The notes: a model not told the origin generated them from the sequence alone. Shown: positions 53,950-64,000, counted from the first letter of the stretch. The stretch: 64,000 nucleotides of DNA from Tupaia tana (GCA_026018925.1 JAKSZU010000013.1:2955294-3019293); one strand, 5' to 3'. A program made the numbers and translations.

Positions 53950-55430
53950 AGGACCCAGGAATACAGCGGAATTACCCTCACCGGCGGCCCCGTCCCGCTA
54001 CCAGGGGCGGTACGACGACAAGGACGACCCGACGAATGAAGGACTGTGTGGCTACCTTCCCCAGAGAGCAGCAGCTAAGGCGGCGGCCGAGGAAGCTCCG
54101 CTCATTTTCTCCCCAGCCCCGCGCCTCCCTCTCTCCCCCTCCCTCCCTCCTCCTGGGGCCATCAATCGCTCCTTAATCCCAGGCTGGTGTCAGGTCAAAG
54201 ATGACCCCCAGCCGGCGGCCTGGCGGATGAGTCGGCTGCATCCCACATGGCCAACTGTGCAGTTCAAGTCCGAGACCCAGCGGCTCGACACAGGCGGGTG
54301 CGTGCGTACCCAACGGATGGAGAAGGGAGGCAGGCCTGTGGCCACCCCGGGAAGGGTGGGGCTGATTCCTCACTTTGCCCGCCTCTCCGGCTCTCCAGCC
54401 AGCGCAGGCGCTCTACCGCAAAGATCTCGGCGCTGGGTGGTTTGTTTCCGGCAGCCGGGCGGCCCGCTGCGCCACCAGCTCGCCGGGCTGCAGGCTCCAC
54501 CCAGCTGCAGCGCCCGAGCCACCGCGCGCCGCCCGCCGCCATCCTGCCTGGGGTATGCGAGGTGGCCTGGCGACTCTGCCAGCCCTGGTCTCTTCTCCCC
54601 GCGGCCCCAGACAGCAGCTTCTTTTCTGCCGCGGGATTTGCAGCCGCCACCACCTGCAGCCCAGCACCGCGAGCCCACGCGTTCTGCGCCCGCGCCAGGG
54701 CGCCCTTCCCGGGGTCTCCCCGCCCTCGCGCCTCTTCCAGACCGCCCTTCCAGCCTCCCCTTGGCCTGCGGGCCTCGCTTTTCCACCCGGTGCGCCCTAG
54801 GCCGACCTCCCGCTTCCCTCTCAGGAGCCCGGGGCGCCTTTATTCCCGCCCTCGTCTCAGCGGCCCCAACCTCCTACCCCCGATGCGATGCTTCGCGGCT
54901 TTTCATTGTGAGGAGAGCAGCAGCTGGAAGAAAACTTGCTCCGACTCCCACCTCTGCGCGTGCGCCCACCTTCCGCGTCTACAACGGCTCCTCGCCAGAG
55001 CCCCGCTCAGATCGCCCAGTGCCTCCCCTTGGCCTGCAGCTACCCGGAGCCTGCGGCGGTCCCCGGGCTGCAGAATCCCCGGGCTGGCACTCCCCCCACA
55101 CACCCAGCCCAGCTCCGCGGTCCTGCAATCCCTGTCGCCCTCGCAGGCTGCTCTAGCCCCCCAGCCCCCCGAGGCCATGGAAACGGCGCCCAAGTACCCG
55201 TAGACCTCCACTGGCTAAACTCGCCGACGACTGGCCCCTACTCCCGGATTTTCCTCTCCTCCCTGCGGCCTGCGCGGCGGGCTCACTCACCGGTCTTGGC
55301 TGGTAGCGCTCCACTGTCGACCCAGCCGCCAGACCTGGGTAGCTGGCGGCACCTCGGAACTCGCCGTTGGGTAGGACCCGACCTGCAGACACCCCGCTCC
55401 CCTTTCCCTCTCACTTATCCCAGCCGCTAA
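53950..55430. promoter_or_regulatory. CpG island, candidate promoter/first exon
   Basis: About 1.5 kb with GC and CpG density far above the rest of the window outside young SINEs: ccgccgcc, cgcgcgccg and cccgcgcc words are frequent, and no TATA box is evident. CpG islands usually mark vertebrate promoters. Two minus-strand 5' splice donors are visible: ccg|gtgagtgag with the exon boundary at 55291/55290, and ccg|gtgaggg at 53982/53981. They suggest transcription leftwards, though a bidirectional promoter is possible. One old SINE lies inside. Long open frames cross the island on both strands, as expected when stops are rare in GC-rich DNA, so no protein is called. I cannot identify the gene. 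Confidence 0.65.
54205..54428 (+). mobile_element. SINE within the CpG island
   Basis: cagccggcggcctggcggatg head, ttcaagtccgagacccagcgg B-box region, ggatggagaagggaggc body and ctctaccgcaaagatctc end. It has many CpGs; island methylation status may have protected them from decay. Confidence 0.7.
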
Positions 55431-55442
55431 GCCTGTCTTTTT

Positions 55443-55648
55443 CTTTTCTCTTTTTAGAATGATTTATTTAATTTTATTTGTCATTATTTTATTTTTTAAA
55501 TTTATTACAGGGCACGCACGCAACCGGGGTGCGTCGGGGGCGCGGTAGGGAAGAACGCCCCAGGTTCAGACTCAAAACTGTGTTCTACCATAGGGAGTCC
55601 AGCACCCTCACCACCACACCACCTGCTGTGTGCCCCCTGGGCCTGTCC
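55443..55648 (-). mobile_element. SINE-S-like, GC-rich
   Basis: Antisense; tttagaatgatttatttaat tail side, cagggcacgcacgcaaccgg, ccaccacaccacctgctg. It borders the CpG island on its right. Confidence 0.65.
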
Positions 55649-56551
55649 TCTCAACATAGCTGTGGACTCCAGCCTCTGTCCCCTCTGTAGTTCCCTGCCA
55701 ACCCTGGGGTTCTGGGACCTTGTGCATGTGAATATGTGTTGCACCCCTTCCCCCAACCTCCTCACACCTCCACCGGACAGTGAAGCCGGCCAGGACGCTC
55801 AGGCTGTCCCCTGCACCCTCAGCCCTGCTCGTCTGCGCTGGGTCCCACCCCAGGGCCTTTGCTCTAGTTGACCTTGGTGAGCCTGCTCACGGTGCCAGGG
55901 GAACTGCACGGACCGCACGCAGCACAAGCTGGTGCTCCCCACAGCTGGAGGCTGATGCCCAAGGTCCAGGAGCTCCTGCCTTACCTTATAGGCGCCTCCT
56001 TTCTACAGCTCACACTGGGGAGGGAGAGAGACAGAGATCATTTGTCACTTCCTATGAGGACGCAGTCCTGCTGGGTGACAGTCACTCTTAGACTCACTGC
56101 CTTTATTACCTCCCTGTAGGTTCTGTCTATGCAGTCCGGGGGGAGTAGGCTTCAAGTGCTGGGAGGGTGGGGAGGGGGCTATTTGGCCCAGATCTCTCCC
56201 CTTTGGATCTCTGCAAGGCTGACCCCTTTGCTCCTTGGGCTAGGTCCGGCCTTGCTGTCTGAATTCATCTGTGGAGTCATCTCTACTAGAGCTACTTGGA
56301 CTGAGCTGGGAAAATTCTCATCACCAAGAAAAATTAGGCTGGGTGGTATAAAACAGGTAAAAAGACAATGGCAGAATGAAAAGCCCACGTGGGTGCAATT
56401 ACAGCCGTGGCTCGTAACAGGATACGAATACTGAGGCATCCTGAGGACACTGCATTTCCGAGCCCGTGCCAGACCAGAGTACATACAGAGGCCACAACAC
56501 GCACAGCTACCACTCGAGATGGAGCAGAGAAGGCAGTCTGAGTAGTTTGCA
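55649..56551. other. 0.9-kb spacer with G-quadruplex motif
   Basis: Unique-looking flank of the CpG island. Frames overlap on both strands. A four-run G tract lies at 56161-56178. Confidence 0.4.
56161..56178 (+). repeat. G-quadruplex-prone motif
   Basis: gggagggtggggaggggg: four G runs of at least three with one-base loops, the tightest quadruplex pattern in the window. It lies about 0.7 kb to the right of the CpG island, upstream if the island fires leftwards. Confidence 0.75.
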
Positions 56552-56775
56552 GAGCTGTTTTGTTTTGCCGTAGAGCATATGTGTGAGTGACACAGAGAGA
56601 AAGCACCTCCCAACAGGGCCTGGTTCTGCCACAGTCCTCTCCACCCTCCATCCCAGAAGGGCCCTGGGCACACTTGTGTGAGTCTAGCTGGGGCTGGGAT
56701 TTGAACTCTAGTCTGACCATGCTGGATTCAGCTTCCCCTGCACAGTCCTTAACCACTGTACAATGGGGCTGGCCC
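56552..56775 (-). mobile_element. SINE, old
   Basis: Antisense; gttttgccgtagagcatatg, cacctcccaacagggcc, gggatttgaactctagtctg and acaatggggctggccc end. Confidence 0.65.
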
Positions 56776-57127
56776 AAGAGGGTAAGGCTTCTTTAAGGAG
56801 GTGGTCCTGGGAGCTTCTCCACACCTTGTCAAGGGCTGGGAGGAGCTACTTCTACGCTCATCTCAATAGAACCTCTGGAGTTTAGGGGTGCAGTAGGCTG
56901 GGGTGTGGTTCCTGCCTCTGGAAACACAGCGGGCAGAGCAGCCGAGCTGGCAAGCCATTCCTGGACCCCTGTGAGGAAGAGACCGCTCATCAACCTTCCC
57001 CTCACCCCTACGAGCCCTCCAGCCTCTCCATGTGCTCCAGCCCACAGGACTGAGGAGCACAGTTCACAGGGAGCAGACAAGAAGCCAGAAAGACGAAGAG
57101 CACTGGTAGCTCCCTGCTGCTGCTGCT
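56776..57127. other. Spacer, nothing recognised
   Basis: Ends in a short (tgc)n run, ctgctgctgctgc, directly beside the tail of an antisense SINE. No gene seen. Confidence 0.35.
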
Positions 57128-57388
57128 TTTTTTTTCTGAGAGGATTTTTGTTTATAGGGCGTGTGCACTCTCCAGAAAGACAGAGAGAGACAGAGAGACA
57201 GAAAGTGAGAAATCGCCCCCCAGTGGGGATGGCCACACTGCAATCCCTTCTCCTCCATTCTCCTCTTGGGATCTTGGGCACGCACACACATACGCCCGGC
57301 GTGAGTGTAAGTCACCGGGTCTGGGACACGAACCACGGTCGACTACGTGGGATTCCAGCGACATAGCCATTACACTAACTGCTGGTCT
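57128..57388 (-). mobile_element. SINE-L, young
   Basis: Antisense; gatttttgtttatagggcg to taactgctggtc. CpG-rich body. Confidence 0.9.
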
Positions 57389-57399
57389 TGCTCTCTGCT

Positions 57400-57658
57400 T
57401 TATCTAAGAGAGATTTTTTCCCTATAGGGTGCATGCACTCACCAGAGAGAGAGCGAGACAGAAAGCGAGAAATCACCCCCCACACACACACATCCCAAGG
57501 GATGGTTATGCTTTAGTCCCTTCTCCAGTCTCCTCTTTGAATTTGGGATATACGTGCACACATGCCTGGTGTGAATTTTAAGCTGCAGGGTCTGGGACTC
57601 AAACTGTGATCAATTGGGAGTCCAGCAACCTAACCATTACATCATCTTCTGGTTCCAC
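57400..57658 (-). mobile_element. SINE-L, diverged
   Basis: Antisense; ttttttccctatagggtgc to catcttctggttcc. The hairpin region has become a short cacacacac run. Confidence 0.82.
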
Positions 57659-57739
57659 GGGTAGCCCTTTTAAGAACACCATTTTGGAGAATAACTTATG
57701 TACAACACATTGCAAATTTTAAATGTGCAGCTGCTGGGG

Positions 57740-57995
57740 TTTTATTTTTATTTTTACTAGAAGGTCTGTGCATTTGTCAGAGATAGAGAGAGAGTAAGAA
57801 AGAAAGTGAAAAAGCACCTCTCATGGGGGATGGCCATGCCACAATCCCTTCTTCATCTCTCCCTTCTTTTTAGATTTTGGGCTTGTCCACGTATGTGCCT
57901 GCCATGTTTTTCAAGCCATCGAATCCAGGACTTGAACTGCATAGTTGGCCACGTAGGACCTACCTGTCTTAATCACCATGCCCTGGACTGACCTG
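57740..57995 (-). mobile_element. SINE, old CAG-head family
   Basis: Antisense; tttttactagaaggtctg, ggatggccatgccacaatcc, ccaggacttgaactgcatag and ccctggactgacctgc. Confidence 0.7.
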
Positions 57996-58189
57996 CTAAG
58001 TTTTTTAAAATGAATTTTATTATATATATTTGAGGTTTAAAACGTGATATGGGATATATATAGATACATGTAGATAGCACCAAAGTTAATGAAGCAGATA
58101 AGATAGCCAACATCTCACAGGTACCATTTTTCTTTTTTTGTAACAAGAGCTGCTAAAATCTTATTTAAAGAAGAATCTTTATAACAATA

Positions 58190-58276
58190 CAATTTGGAGC
58201 CAGTGGGTGGCGTGGAGGTTAAGGCGCCAGACTTCCACATGTCCAACAGCTGTTCAAGTCCTAGACGTCATGACTT

Positions 58277-58316
<40 letters not shown>

Positions 58317-58370
58317 GAGCACATGTGCCTTATAGCAAATTTAAAAAATAAACAAAATAAAATAAATAAT
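58190..58370 (+). mobile_element. SINE-S with (CT)n
   Basis: gagccagtgggtggcgtgg head, gttcaagtcctagacgtc, cttgctttctctct, then a 17-unit CT run and gatgagcacatgtgcc with an aaaataaat tail. aatacaattt lies on both sides (58186 and 58381). Confidence 0.83.
58280..58314. repeat. (CT)n microsatellite in SINE
   Basis: About 17 ct units expanded from the tctctctctct stretch of the short SINE. Confidence 0.9.
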
Positions 58371-58389
58371 TCTTTTTAAAAATACAATT

Positions 58390-58645
58390 TTATGTAGTCT
58401 CCAAGTTGTTTGTTAGACCTGGACTCACTCATGTTACATATTCGCTACTTTGTATTCTTTTACCTACTTCTCCCCATTTCCTCACACACAATCACCATTT
58501 CATTCTCCATGTCTATGTTTGAGATTTCCTTTTCAGATTCCACACAGAGGTGGGATCATGACATATTTTTTCTTTCTGTGCCTGACTGATTTCACTTAGC
58601 ACCCCATCCATGTTGCTGCAAATAGCAAGAGGTCCATTTTCTTTT
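58390..58645 (-). mobile_element. L1 3' end fragment
   Basis: tttatgtagtctccaagttg, cctgactgatttcacttagc and ccatgttgctgcaaatagc are antisense L1 3' blocks. They overlap in content with the start of the longer L1 to the right, so this is a separate truncated copy. Confidence 0.6.
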
Positions 58646-59039
58646 TATTATTTTAATTTATTTTATACATTCAATCATTGTACATCACTATAGCTTGTAA
58701 AATGAACTACCCAACATGAATACACTTCACACCAGTCCAGTTGAAGATATTATGCATATTATCATCAACAGAAAATCCTCTCCATACCCCTTAAATGTCT
58801 TGCCTCTCTATTTTTGTCCTTGATTCCTTTCCTCTCAATCTCCATCTTATATCCTTTTCTCACACTGTCTCCAGTATCTGCAACCATTTTTCATTCTTCT
58901 ATATCCTTTAATCTTTTAGTTTCTGCCATACATTGTGGACTGTTAGTGTATATTAACTGGAAACATGCAATGTCTCTCTTTCATAGCCTGGCTTGCTTCA
59001 CTCAGCAGTAAATCTTCCATATTAATCCATATATATATA

Positions 59040-59305
59040 TATGAGAGAGACAGAGAGAGAGAGTTTCTTTGCTATAGGGTGCATAAACTTGCTGGAGAGA
59101 CAGAGAGACAAAGAATGAGAAATAACCCCCTAGGGGGGATGGCCATGCCACAATCCCTTCTCCTCCATTCTCCTCTATGGATTTTGGGTGTGCATGCACA
59201 CACATCTGACTTGAGTTTTAAGTTTCTGAGTCTGGGACTTTCATAGTCTGGTCGACTATGTGGGAGTCCAACAACGTAACCATTATGCCATCTGGTGTTC
59301 CCCAT
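59040..59305 (-). mobile_element. SINE-L inside L1
   Basis: Antisense; tctttgctatagggtgcat to catctggtgttcccc. A tatatatat run marks its tail side. The L1 continues as ggctgagtagtattccac to the right. Confidence 0.85.
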
Positions 59306-60003
59306 CTTTTTTAAATGCCAGGGTCTTGTATCTTTATGGCTGAGTAGTATTCCACACTGTATATGTGCTACACTTCTTCAATCTATTCATCTGTTTGTGG
59401 ACATTTGGATTGGTTCCATGTCCACAGTAATTGTGAATAATGCCACAATAAACATACATATGTAAGCAGTTTTCTGAATGAGTGTTTTCCTATCCTTTGG
59501 GTAAATATCCAGGAGTGAGATTGCTGGATCATGCGGTAGTTCTATTTGTAGATCTTTGAGGAACCTACATATTGATCTCCACAGTGGCTGTACTAATTTA
59601 CATTCCCAATAGTGTAGGAGAGTTCCCTGTTCACCACAGCCTCGTCAGAACTTATCTTTTTTTTTTCTTTTTTTTCTTTTTTTTTTTTAAATCTTAGCCA
59701 TCCTGACTGGATTGGGTGGTATCTCATTATGGTTTTGATTTGCATCTCCTTTATGATGATGTTGAGTATTTCTTCAATGCTTTTTGGCTGTTCCTCTGTC
59801 TTCCTAAGGGTGGTGTTTGTTCAGCTCATTTTCCCATCTTTTAATTGGGTTAATCGTTTTCATTCAGGTGAGCCACTTGAGTTCCCTATGTATCCTGGTT
59901 ATCAGTCCCTTATTTGAGACATAGTTTACAAAAATATTTTCTTATTCTGAGGGTTGTCAATTTGCACTAATTACTGTGTCTTCTGCTGTGCAAAAAACTT
60001 CTT

Positions 60004-60286
60004 GGGGGGGCAGGTTTTTTTTTCTTTTTTTTTTTTTTCTTTTTTGCCATAGGGCATGTGCGCTCGCCAGAAAGACAGAGAGAGACAGAGAGATAGAAAG
60101 TGAGAAATCACCCCCTCGGGAAGATGGCCACAATGCAACCCCTTCTCCTCCATTCTTCTCTCTAGATCTTGGGCACTCATGCACATGTGCCTGATGTGAG
60201 TTTAAACCACCAGGTCTGGGACTCAAACCGCAGTTGACTACATGGGAGTCCAGCGACATAGCCATTACGCCAACTGCTGGTCCCAC
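60004..60286 (-). mobile_element. SINE-L inside L1, young
   Basis: Antisense; g-run and poly-T tail side, ttttgccatagggcatgtg to caactgctggtccc. Duplication aaaaacttctt at 59993-60003 and 60287-60297 within L1 sequence. Confidence 0.92.
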
Positions 60287-60956
60287 AAAAACTTCTTAAT
60301 CTGATATAATCCCACTTGATAATTTTTGGGATTATTTTCTGTGCTTATTTAAGAAGTCTTTGCCTACTCTGATGTCTTCCAGAGTTCCTCCAGTGTTTTC
60401 CACTAGTAGTTTTTTAGTTTGAGGTCCTAGGTTTAGATCTTTGATCCACTTTGAGTTGATTTTTGTTAATGGTGAGAGATAGGGGTCCAGATACATCTTT
60501 CTGCAGGTGGATACCCAGTTTTTCCAGCACCATTTCCTAAAGATGCTTTCCTTTCCCCATTGGATTGACTGGTAACCTTTGCAAAGATCAGTTGGCTATA
60601 CATCTTGGGGTTTATTTCTGGGGTCTCTACTCTGTTTCATTAAGCTTCATGTCTGTTTTTGTGCCAATGCCATGCTGCTTTGACTATCGCAGCTTTGTAA
60701 TATATTTTGGGGTCAGAAGTGAGATGCCACCCTCTCCACTCTTTTTGCTTCGGATCACTTTGGCAATATGGGGTCTTTTATGGTTCTAAACGAATTCTAT
60801 GATTGTCTTTTCTAGATCTATGAAGACTGTGTCTTGTAATTTTATAGGGATTGCATTAAATATTTAGATTAATTTGAGTAGGATTTTTATTATGTTAACT
60901 CTCCAAATCCAGGACCATGGGATATCCTTCCACTTCTTTGTGTCATTTTGAGCCTG

Positions 60957-61063
60957 CCTGCCTGCCTTCCTTCCTTCCTTCTTTCCTTCCTTCTTTCTTT
61001 CCCTCCCTCCCTCCCTCCCTCCCTCCCTCCCTCCCTCCCTCCCTTCCTTCCTTCCTTTCTTTT

Positions 61064-61120
<57 letters not shown>

Positions 61121-61135
61121 TTTTTTTTTTTTTTT
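60957..61135. repeat. Pyrimidine tract inside L1
   Basis: tgcctgcc, ttcc, ccctccct and tttctttc blocks in succession, about 180 pyrimidines with few breaks. It interrupts the L1 between cattttgagcc and aagattttcatag. Confidence 0.9.
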
Positions 61136-61988
61136 CCTTTTAAGATTTTCATAGTTTTCCATGTAGAGGTCTTTAACTTCCTTGGCTAGATTTATTTCTA
61201 GATATCTTATACTTTTGTGGTTATGGTAAATGGGATTACATTCTTCAGTTCTACCTCAGTCTGCTTGTTGTATGTAGAAATGCTATAGATTTTTGTATGT
61301 CGATTTTGTATCCTGCCACTTTACATTTATTACATACAGGAGTTTTTTCATGGATACTTTTGGGTCTTCTATGTTTACAATCATGTCATCTGCAATAGAG
61401 ATAATTTCAACTCTTCTTTCCTTATTTAAAGGCCTTTTATTTTATTCTCTTTTCTGATTGTGTTGGCTAGGACTTCCAGCACTATATTGAAAAGGAGTGG
61501 AGAAAGTGGGCAGACTTGTCTTGTACCAGTTTTCAATGTGATGTTAACTATGGTTTTTTCATAGATGGCTTTTATTGTGTTGAGAAATGACCCTTCTATG
61601 CCAATTTTACTGAGAGTCTTAATCATGAAGGGATGTTGTATTTTATCAAATGCTTTTTCTGCATCAATTGATATGATCATATGGTTTTTAACCTTCTTTC
61701 TGTTAATATGGTGTATTACATTTATGATTTTGTGTATGTTGAACTACCCTTGCATCCCTGGAATAAAGCCTACCTGGTCATGATGAATGATCTGTTTTAT
61801 ATGTTGATGGATACGATTTGCGAGTATCTTGTTGAGAATTTTCACAACTGTATTCATCAGAGATGTTGGTCTGTAGTTTTCCTTTTTTATAGGCCCTTGT
61901 CTGTTTTGGGGATGTGGGTGATGGAGGCTTCATAAAATTAATTTGTTAAGGTTCCTTCCTTTTGGATCTTTAGAAATAGTTTGAGTAG

Positions 61989-62138
61989 CACTGGGTGTTT
62001 ATGCATGTGTGCCTAAAATCCCTAGAGAAGAATGGAGGAAAAGGGATTACTGCGTGGCCATCCACCATGGGGGGATGACTTCTCACTTTTTGTCTCTCTG
62101 GAGAGCACATGCACCCTACAGCAAAAATATCCCTTAAA
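61989..62138 (+). mobile_element. SINE-L lacking its 5' end, in L1
   Basis: Only body and tail (from cactgggtgtttatgc to atcccttaa). Duplication aaatagtttgagtag at 61974-61988 and 62139-62153. 5' truncation is typical of target-primed reverse transcription. Confidence 0.9.
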
Positions 62139-62153
62139 AAATAGTTTGAGTAG

Positions 62154-62422
62154 GGGAACCAGCAGTTAGCGTAATGGCTATGTCGCTGGACTCCCACGTA
62201 GTCGACCGCGGTTCGCGTCTTGGACCCGGTGGCTTACAACTCACGCCGGGCGCGTGTGCGTGCGTGCCCAAGATCCCGAGAGGAGAATGGAGGAGAAGGG
62301 ATTGCGGCGTGACCATCCCCCCTGGGGGGTGATTTCTCGCTTTCTGTCTCTATGTCTCTCTCTCTGTCTGTCTGGTGAGCGCACGCGCCCTATAGCGAAA
62401 AACCTCTCCAAAAAAAAAAAAA
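62154..62422 (+). mobile_element. SINE-L, full-length, same L1 site
   Basis: ggggaaccagcagttagcgtaatgg head, consensus CpG-rich body, 16 A. Duplication aaatagtttgagtag at 62139-62153 and 62423-62437, the same target as the truncated copy before it. Confidence 0.95.
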
Positions 62423-63109
62423 AAATAGTTTGAGTAGAATAAGGATTAACTCTTCTTTAAAAGTTTTGTAGAATTCAGAGGTAAAGCCACCTGGGCCTGG
62501 GCTTTTCTTCGTTGGGAGGTTATATATTACTGATTTAATCTTACTGCTTGTTTTGGGTGTACTCAGGCTTTCTATGTCTTCCTGATTCAATCTTGGTACA
62601 ATATATGAGTCCAGGAATTTTTCTATCTCATTCACATTTTCTTATTTGTTGGTGTACAGTAGCTCATAGTATTCTCTATTGATGATTTGTAGTTTTATTT
62701 TCTCTGCTGTAATATTGCCTGCCTAATTGCAAGTTTGACTTATCTGGTTTCTTTCTCTTTCTTCTTAATTAGTCTGCCTAGTGGTGTGTAAATTTTGTGT
62801 ATCTTTTCAAATAACCGTTTTGGTTTTATTTATTTTCAACGTAGTTCGTTTATATTATATTTCATTTATCTGCTCAAACCTTTATTATTTATTTTCTCCT
62901 GGAATTTTTTCCCCTTATTCTTCTTCCAATTCCTTGAGGCATGATGTTACGTCATCCATTTGCCATTTTTCCATCTTTTTCTTATGTGCACTAATTGCTA
63001 TGAAGTTCTCTCTTATGACTGCTTTTTCCATAGATTATGGAAACACATGTACTCATTATCATTGGTTTCATTTAGATCGTATATCTCTTTGCTTATTATT
63101 TTGTAGATG

Positions 63110-63600
63110 ATCTGTCCAAAGGAGACAGTGGGGGATTGAGATCTCCAACAATTATTGTGTTGCAGTCTATTTCTCTTAGATCAGGCAGTATTTCCTTTAC
63201 ATATCTGGGTGCTCCTGAGTTGGGTGCACAGATATTAAAAAGCATTATATCTTCTTGAGGAATTAGTCCTTTTACTACTATATAATGCCCTTCTTGTCTC
63301 TTCTTACAGTTTTTGTCTTAAAACGTATTTTGTGTAAAATCAGTTTTGTGACTCCAGCTGTTTTTGGGTTTTGTTTGTATGGAATATCTTTTTCTAGCCC
63401 TTCACTTTTAGTTTGTGTATGTCTTTATCCAGGAGGTATGTTTCCTGTAGGCAACAGGTAGAAGGTTTCTGGTTTTTTCATTTGCTTGTTTATTTCCATT
63501 CAGCCAGTCTGTGTCTATTGATTGGAGAATTTAACCCATTAACATTCAACATTATCTATATTTCCAGACTTGTCCCTATGATTAGCCTAGCCATTTTCTT
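63110..63600 (-). pseudogene. L1 ORF2 endonuclease region, broken
   Basis: The minus strand starts with LNVNGLNSPINRHRLAEW (63510-63565), the first block of the L1 apurinic/apyrimidinic-type endonuclease. QET follows near 63445, then ICAPN near 63225 where IYAPN is usual, and GDLN at 63135-63146. The asparagine, glutamate and aspartate expected at the active site are still visible, but in-frame stops lie between the blocks. It is a decayed copy. Confidence 0.82.
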
Positions 63601-63679
63601 GGTTGTTTTTTTAATTTTCCTCTTATGTCTGTCTGTCTGTTTTCCTATAGTATATGTATACTATGTATAGTATTCCCTT

Positions 63680-64000
63680 CAGCACTTCTTGAAGAGCTGG
63701 TCTGGTGCTCGTAAATTGTTTCAGGTTTTGTTTATCTGAGAATGTTTTTATCTTTTCTTCCCATTTGAAGGATACTCTTGCCTAGTATAGTAATCTTGGT
63801 TGAATTAATTTTTCTTTTAACACTTTGAATATATCTCCCATTCTTTCCTTATTTGCATTTTTTCTGCCGAAAGGTTCGATGTTAGCCTAACGGGATAACC
63901 TTTCTAAGTAACTTGCCATCTCTCTTGCCATTTTTAGAATCTGTGATTTTGGCCAACCTGGCAATGATGTGCCATGGAGAGGATCTTCTTTTGTTGATTC
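63680..64000 (-). pseudogene. L1 ORF1 C-terminal end, partial
   Basis: The minus strand shows remains of the ORF1 RNA-binding protein end: a gcagaaaaaatgcaaataagg stretch for the AETLQAR-like block, IQPRLL, WEEKIKTFSDKQNLKQF and STRPALQEVLKG near 63690-63800. Frames shift between blocks. The rest of ORF1 and the 5' UTR lie outside the window. Confidence 0.75.

Larger units (their letters stand above)
61380..62640 (-). pseudogene. L1 ORF2 reverse-transcriptase region, broken
   Basis: The minus strand encodes recognisable L1 reverse-transcriptase blocks: [32 protein letters not shown] with [22 protein letters not shown], and [20 protein letters not shown]. In the last one G of the usual RQGCPLSP is V. 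The active-site box follows as ADD at 61385-61393, with its usual first F changed to I; both aspartates remain. Next to ITLKTGTRQ a segment of about nine residues is absent. Two SINEs at 61989-62422 and stop codons break the frame, so no enzyme can be made. It belongs to the L1 spanning this end of the window. Confidence 0.87.
58646..64000 (-). mobile_element. LINE-1, minus strand, runs off window
   Basis: A long L1 whose 3' end is at the left and whose 5' part lies beyond the right edge. In order from right to left: the end of ORF1, ORF2 endonuclease, reverse transcriptase, C-terminal region, 3' UTR. Antisense landmarks include tggctgagtagtattccac, ataatgccacaataaacat, gatcttt-type words and ccagcaccatttcct. 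It is broken by SINEs at about 59.04, 60.0, 61.99 and 62.15 kb, a pyrimidine tract, stops and small deletions, so it is inactive. An old, non-primate-specific L1 subfamily is likely. Its machinery, not this copy, generated the SINEs and the RPS13 retrocopy. Confidence 0.88.

Noticed and set aside
54227..55203. Two overlapping open frames of more than 300 codons
   Set aside because: They lie in a CpG island where stops are rare, overlap each other and frames on the other strand, start inside a SINE and show no family motif.
62154..62230. tRNA gene suggested by box A and box B-like words
   Set aside because: The sequence does not fold into a regular cloverleaf, lacks a matching acceptor stem and is the head of a SINE with A tail and duplication.

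Overview
The window is mammalian nuclear DNA: intron-scale, AT-rich spacer packed with retroposons, with no operons or bacterial signals. About 80 short interspersed elements (SINEs) cover a large part of it. Most share a tRNA-like head that begins (g)ggaccagcag, with an A-box-like tagcgtaatgg and a B-box-like ggttcgcgtcc. I use three working names. SINE-L is the roughly 250-base form, whose body carries gagaggagaatggaggag and ends near cctatagcgaaaa plus an A tail. SINE-S is a roughly 140-base form with the body deleted, passing from the head to ttgctttctcac and ggtcaaattaaaataaat. SINE-G is a roughly 200-base form whose head carries cagcagtaaaac and ctctgcaaggttgaccca. Alu-like 7SL-derived monomers also occur, alone or fused to tRNA-like units, and I see no true dimeric Alu, B1/B2 or rabbit C repeats. 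The 7SL monomers point to Euarchontoglires. Abundant tRNA SINEs with monomer, short and dimer forms, and no Alu dimers, fit a colugo (Dermoptera) best. That species call is inference.

Layout. 1-12 kb: dense, mostly old SINEs with pyrimidine microsatellites. 12.15-12.70 kb: a processed RPS13 retrocopy with an intact 151-codon frame, 5' pyrimidine tract, poly(A) signal, A tail and target-site duplication; a young SINE sits directly behind it. 13-25 kb: quieter DNA with a 17-bp minisatellite, MaLR-like LTR remnants and a pile-up of SINEs in one target at 23.5-24.2 kb. 25.66-26.12 kb: a solo retroviral LTR inside a SINE. 27-36 kb: further LTR-like remnants, two copies of an unnamed repeat 2.3 kb apart, and SINEs with clean duplications. 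36-53 kb: SINEs, remains of an old L1, and a 240-base pyrimidine tract. 53.95-55.43 kb: the only CpG island, with two minus-strand splice-donor-like sites; it is the best candidate for the promoter and first exon of a host gene I cannot name. 58.4-64 kb: an L1 on the minus strand with decayed ORF2 and the end of ORF1, running off the window and interrupted by at least four SINE insertions.

The only intact recognisable protein frame is the RPS13 retrocopy. Everything else coding-like is L1 decay, SINE translation or microsatellite translation. The most informative content is the record of retroposition: repeated insertion at the same target, tail-in-tail nesting, a dimeric unit inside one duplication, tRNA-7SL fusions, and microsatellites growing from SINE A tails.
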